36,501 nt of DNA, taken from Cryomorphaceae bacterium BACL29 MAG-121220-bin8 (GTDB lineage: Bacteria > Bacteroidota > Bacteroidia > Flavobacteriales > Flavobacteriaceae). A program made the position numbers and the translations under genes. Positions 35,118 to 36,501 of the stretch are shown in pieces. How positions within the stretch are numbered: position 1 is the first letter of the stretch; every line of letters starts with the position of its first letter. The notes under the pieces are model-generated. The model was not told the DNA's origin, did no database searches, and saw only the letters and a list, made by a program, of their open reading frames with translations. The stretch covers positions 1 to 36,501 of the forward strand of contig CAJJCV010000028.1 in assembly GCA_905182765.1 (NCBI GenBank), given 5' to 3'.

Positions 35118-36501
35118 TTTCCTCTTATAAGGCTAAAGTTACCTTTGAATTCTCGTCCGTCTTCCGATAAGTAAACCCTAAACCAATAATCTGTCGCAGG
35201 CATTGGTTTACCTAAATAAGTTCCGTCCCAACCTTCACTTAAAGGATCGAGTTGTTTTAATAACTTTCCGTACCTATCAAATATATATACTTTACTGTCT
35301 GCATTAAAATCTGAACGGATCCCAAGAATTTTCCAGGTCTCATTAACTCCATCATTATTTGGTGTGAAGTATTTTTTATAACCGATTACAGATACTGTAA
35401 TTTCAAGTATTCCACAGCCATAATCGTAGTAGTAGTAACTATTCTTGTCTCTTATATAAAGGCTGTAAGTTCCAGGTTCAAGATTTGTAAAATCAGAATT
35501 AGAATTGGGATCTGATGTATAATTAAAATTATCTAAACTAAATTCATAATCACCTATACCTAGTTCTGGTATATTATTGATTTTAATAGTATTTGTATTA
35601 TCGTTTGTTAAATCAATTACTTCAATGAAATTATTGTATTCACTGTCTAAAACATCTCCATCCTTATCTAAATCAATACTAGCCATTTCTGATTCAGTGA
35701 CCGTTATACTTTTTTCTCTTATACAAAAAGTTACAGGATCTTCAACAACAACAGTATAAACACCACCTTTGTCAATTTTAATAGTTCCTGTAGCTTCATT
35801 AAAGCTAGCATCAGCAACCCCATTTAAATCTTTTCTGGTCCATGAATAACTATAAATAGAAGGGTCATTTGCACCTAACCAATTGTATGTTCCAATCTCA
35901 ATTGGATTGTCAGGTAGAGGATTTAAACAGACAACAGTTTGGTCTTCTATATCAAAACTTGGAAGAGGATTTACTATAAAATCAATTCTAACAGAATTCT
36001 CACAAGCAATTCCATAACCAGCACTAATTGGATTAGTTAAATCTACAATAATATAATCTCCTGTTTCTGCAGTAATAGTTGGCGGAAGCTCGTCAGCTGG
36101 TAATCCCGTTGAAATTACAGTGTCGGTCTTATCATACAGTGTAAATACGTATTCAAAATTATTAAAATCTTGTTGAGCTAAACTTCCTGTAATAGCAGGA
36201 TCTTTAAATAAATTATTTTTAAAATCGTCAAGATTTATTGTGAACACTGTTTTTAGATCATAGTCTGTTCCAGACAATACATCATCACAATCTTCTAAAA
36301 CAATCCCTGAAAAAGGAGTAGGAGACTCAAAGACCATAAATGTAGCGGAACTTGAACTTATAAACGGGGCTGTTACACCAACGGTATTTGTTAAGGTTAC
36401 ACTAATTGGTTGATTGGTCAGATTAATTGTAGCAGGTAAAATACTAGTTACAACAGGATTTCCACTATCATCATCATAACTATATTCAATATCAAATGTT
36501 G
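35114..36501 (-). CDS. Large T9SS type B (gliding-motility C-terminal) cargo protein, C-terminal part
   Basis: The frame is open to the right edge; 461 codons before the stop are visible and an internal ATG at 36337 is not the start. It ends in the CHU_C/gliding_CTERM sorting domain: YFTPNNDGVNETWKI near the start, then KVYIFDRYGKLLKQL and GWDGTYLGKPMPATDYWFRV, closing FKGNFSLIRG. Before that are Ig-like and Cys-containing segments (FDIEDQTVVCLNP, VDPVTFCIREK-like) found in adhesins with repeated beta-domains. It is exported by the type IX system and attached or released at the cell surface. The N-terminus and true function are outside the window. Confidence 0.93.
   Translation of the reverse strand, partial: TFDIEYSYDDDSGNPVVTSILPATINLTNQPISVTLTNTVGVTAPFISSSSATFMVFESPTPFSGIVLEDCDDVLSGTDYDLKTVFTINLDDFKNNLFKDPAITGSLAQQDFNNFEYVFTLYDKTDTVISTGLPADELPPTITAETGDYIIVDLTNPISAGYGIACENSVRIDFIVNPLPSFDIEDQTVVCLNPLPDNPIEIGTYNWLGANDPSIYSYSWTRKDLNGVADASFNEATGTIKIDKGGVYTVVVEDPVTFCIREKSITVTESEMASIDLDKDGDVLDSEYNNFIEVIDLTNDNTNTIKINNIPELGIGDYEFSLDNFNYTSDPNSNSDFTNLEPGTYSLYIRDKNSYYYYDYGCGILEITVSVIGYKKYFTPNNDGVNETWKILGIRSDFNADSKVYIFDRYGKLLKQLDPLSEGWDGTYLGKPMPATDYWFRVYLSEDGREFKGNFSLIRGN

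Overview
The window is AT-rich, densely packed DNA from a member of the Bacteroidota, most likely a marine Flavobacteriaceae-type organism. Three things point there. Both ends hold large secreted type IX secretion/gliding-type proteins: SprB-like repeats on the left, a type B (gliding_CTERM) sorting domain on the right, with a PorP/SprF gene beside it. Several promoters fit the Bacteroidota pattern TTG-N19..22-TAnnTTTG. Many lipoprotein or signal-peptide genes begin MKK(L/I/Y). No rRNA, tRNA, insertion sequence, phage gene or CRISPR array was seen.

Layout. (1) 1-5533 (-) is one uninterrupted frame that runs off the left edge: signal peptide, metzincin protease domain, then SprB-like repeats that partly follow an A-B-C super-repeat. 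(2) 5664-8546 holds a SnoaL-like lipoprotein and a TauE/SafE permease (+) facing a lipoprotein and a polytopic membrane protein (-), with a strong shared terminator. (3) 8693-13544 (+) is a tight run: Zn alcohol dehydrogenase, sugar-porter MFS, GH16 glycanase, DUF1295 membrane protein and two small membrane proteins. It looks like a small glycan/sugar-use operon without SusC/SusD. (4) 13549-18524 is a photo-oxidative-stress-like block: DinB protein, a lipoprotein with a surface-export-like signal, an unusual photolyase/cryptochrome relative with its FAD domain first (- strand operon), divergent catalase-peroxidase KatG with a clear promoter, and a Bax-inhibitor-1 protein. (5) 18608-22603 holds a cupin, a MATE exporter, an aldo/keto reductase, a GATCA-rich phased repeat block with a hairpin, and a three-gene operon (59-aa basic protein, DUF2834, AlkA-type glycosylase). 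(6) 22689-25649 holds an indoleamine 2,3-dioxygenase-family protein and an operon of a secreted EEP nuclease/phosphatase with a single-domain asparaginase-like protein. (7) 25846-28077 holds small and secreted orphan proteins and a secreted PNPOx-like flavoprotein. (8) 28080-33968 (-) holds a GH29 fucosidase, a ChbG/YdjC deacetylase and a beta-propeller/amidohydrolase fusion, plus a 57-aa membrane protein (+). (9) 34092-36501 is a PorP/SprF gene converging on the 3' end of a T9SS type B cargo gene.

The genes fit a surface-active heterotroph that degrades algal or other polysaccharide (GH16, GH29, ChbG), exports large adhesin/protease proteins by T9SS and defends against light and peroxide. 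Packing is extreme: seven of ten tail-to-tail gene pairs have stop codons overlapping or at most 4 nt apart. I found no clear mobile or defence system. The best candidates for something new are the FAD-domain-first photolyase relative, the phased GATCA repeat block and the super-repeat metzincin.
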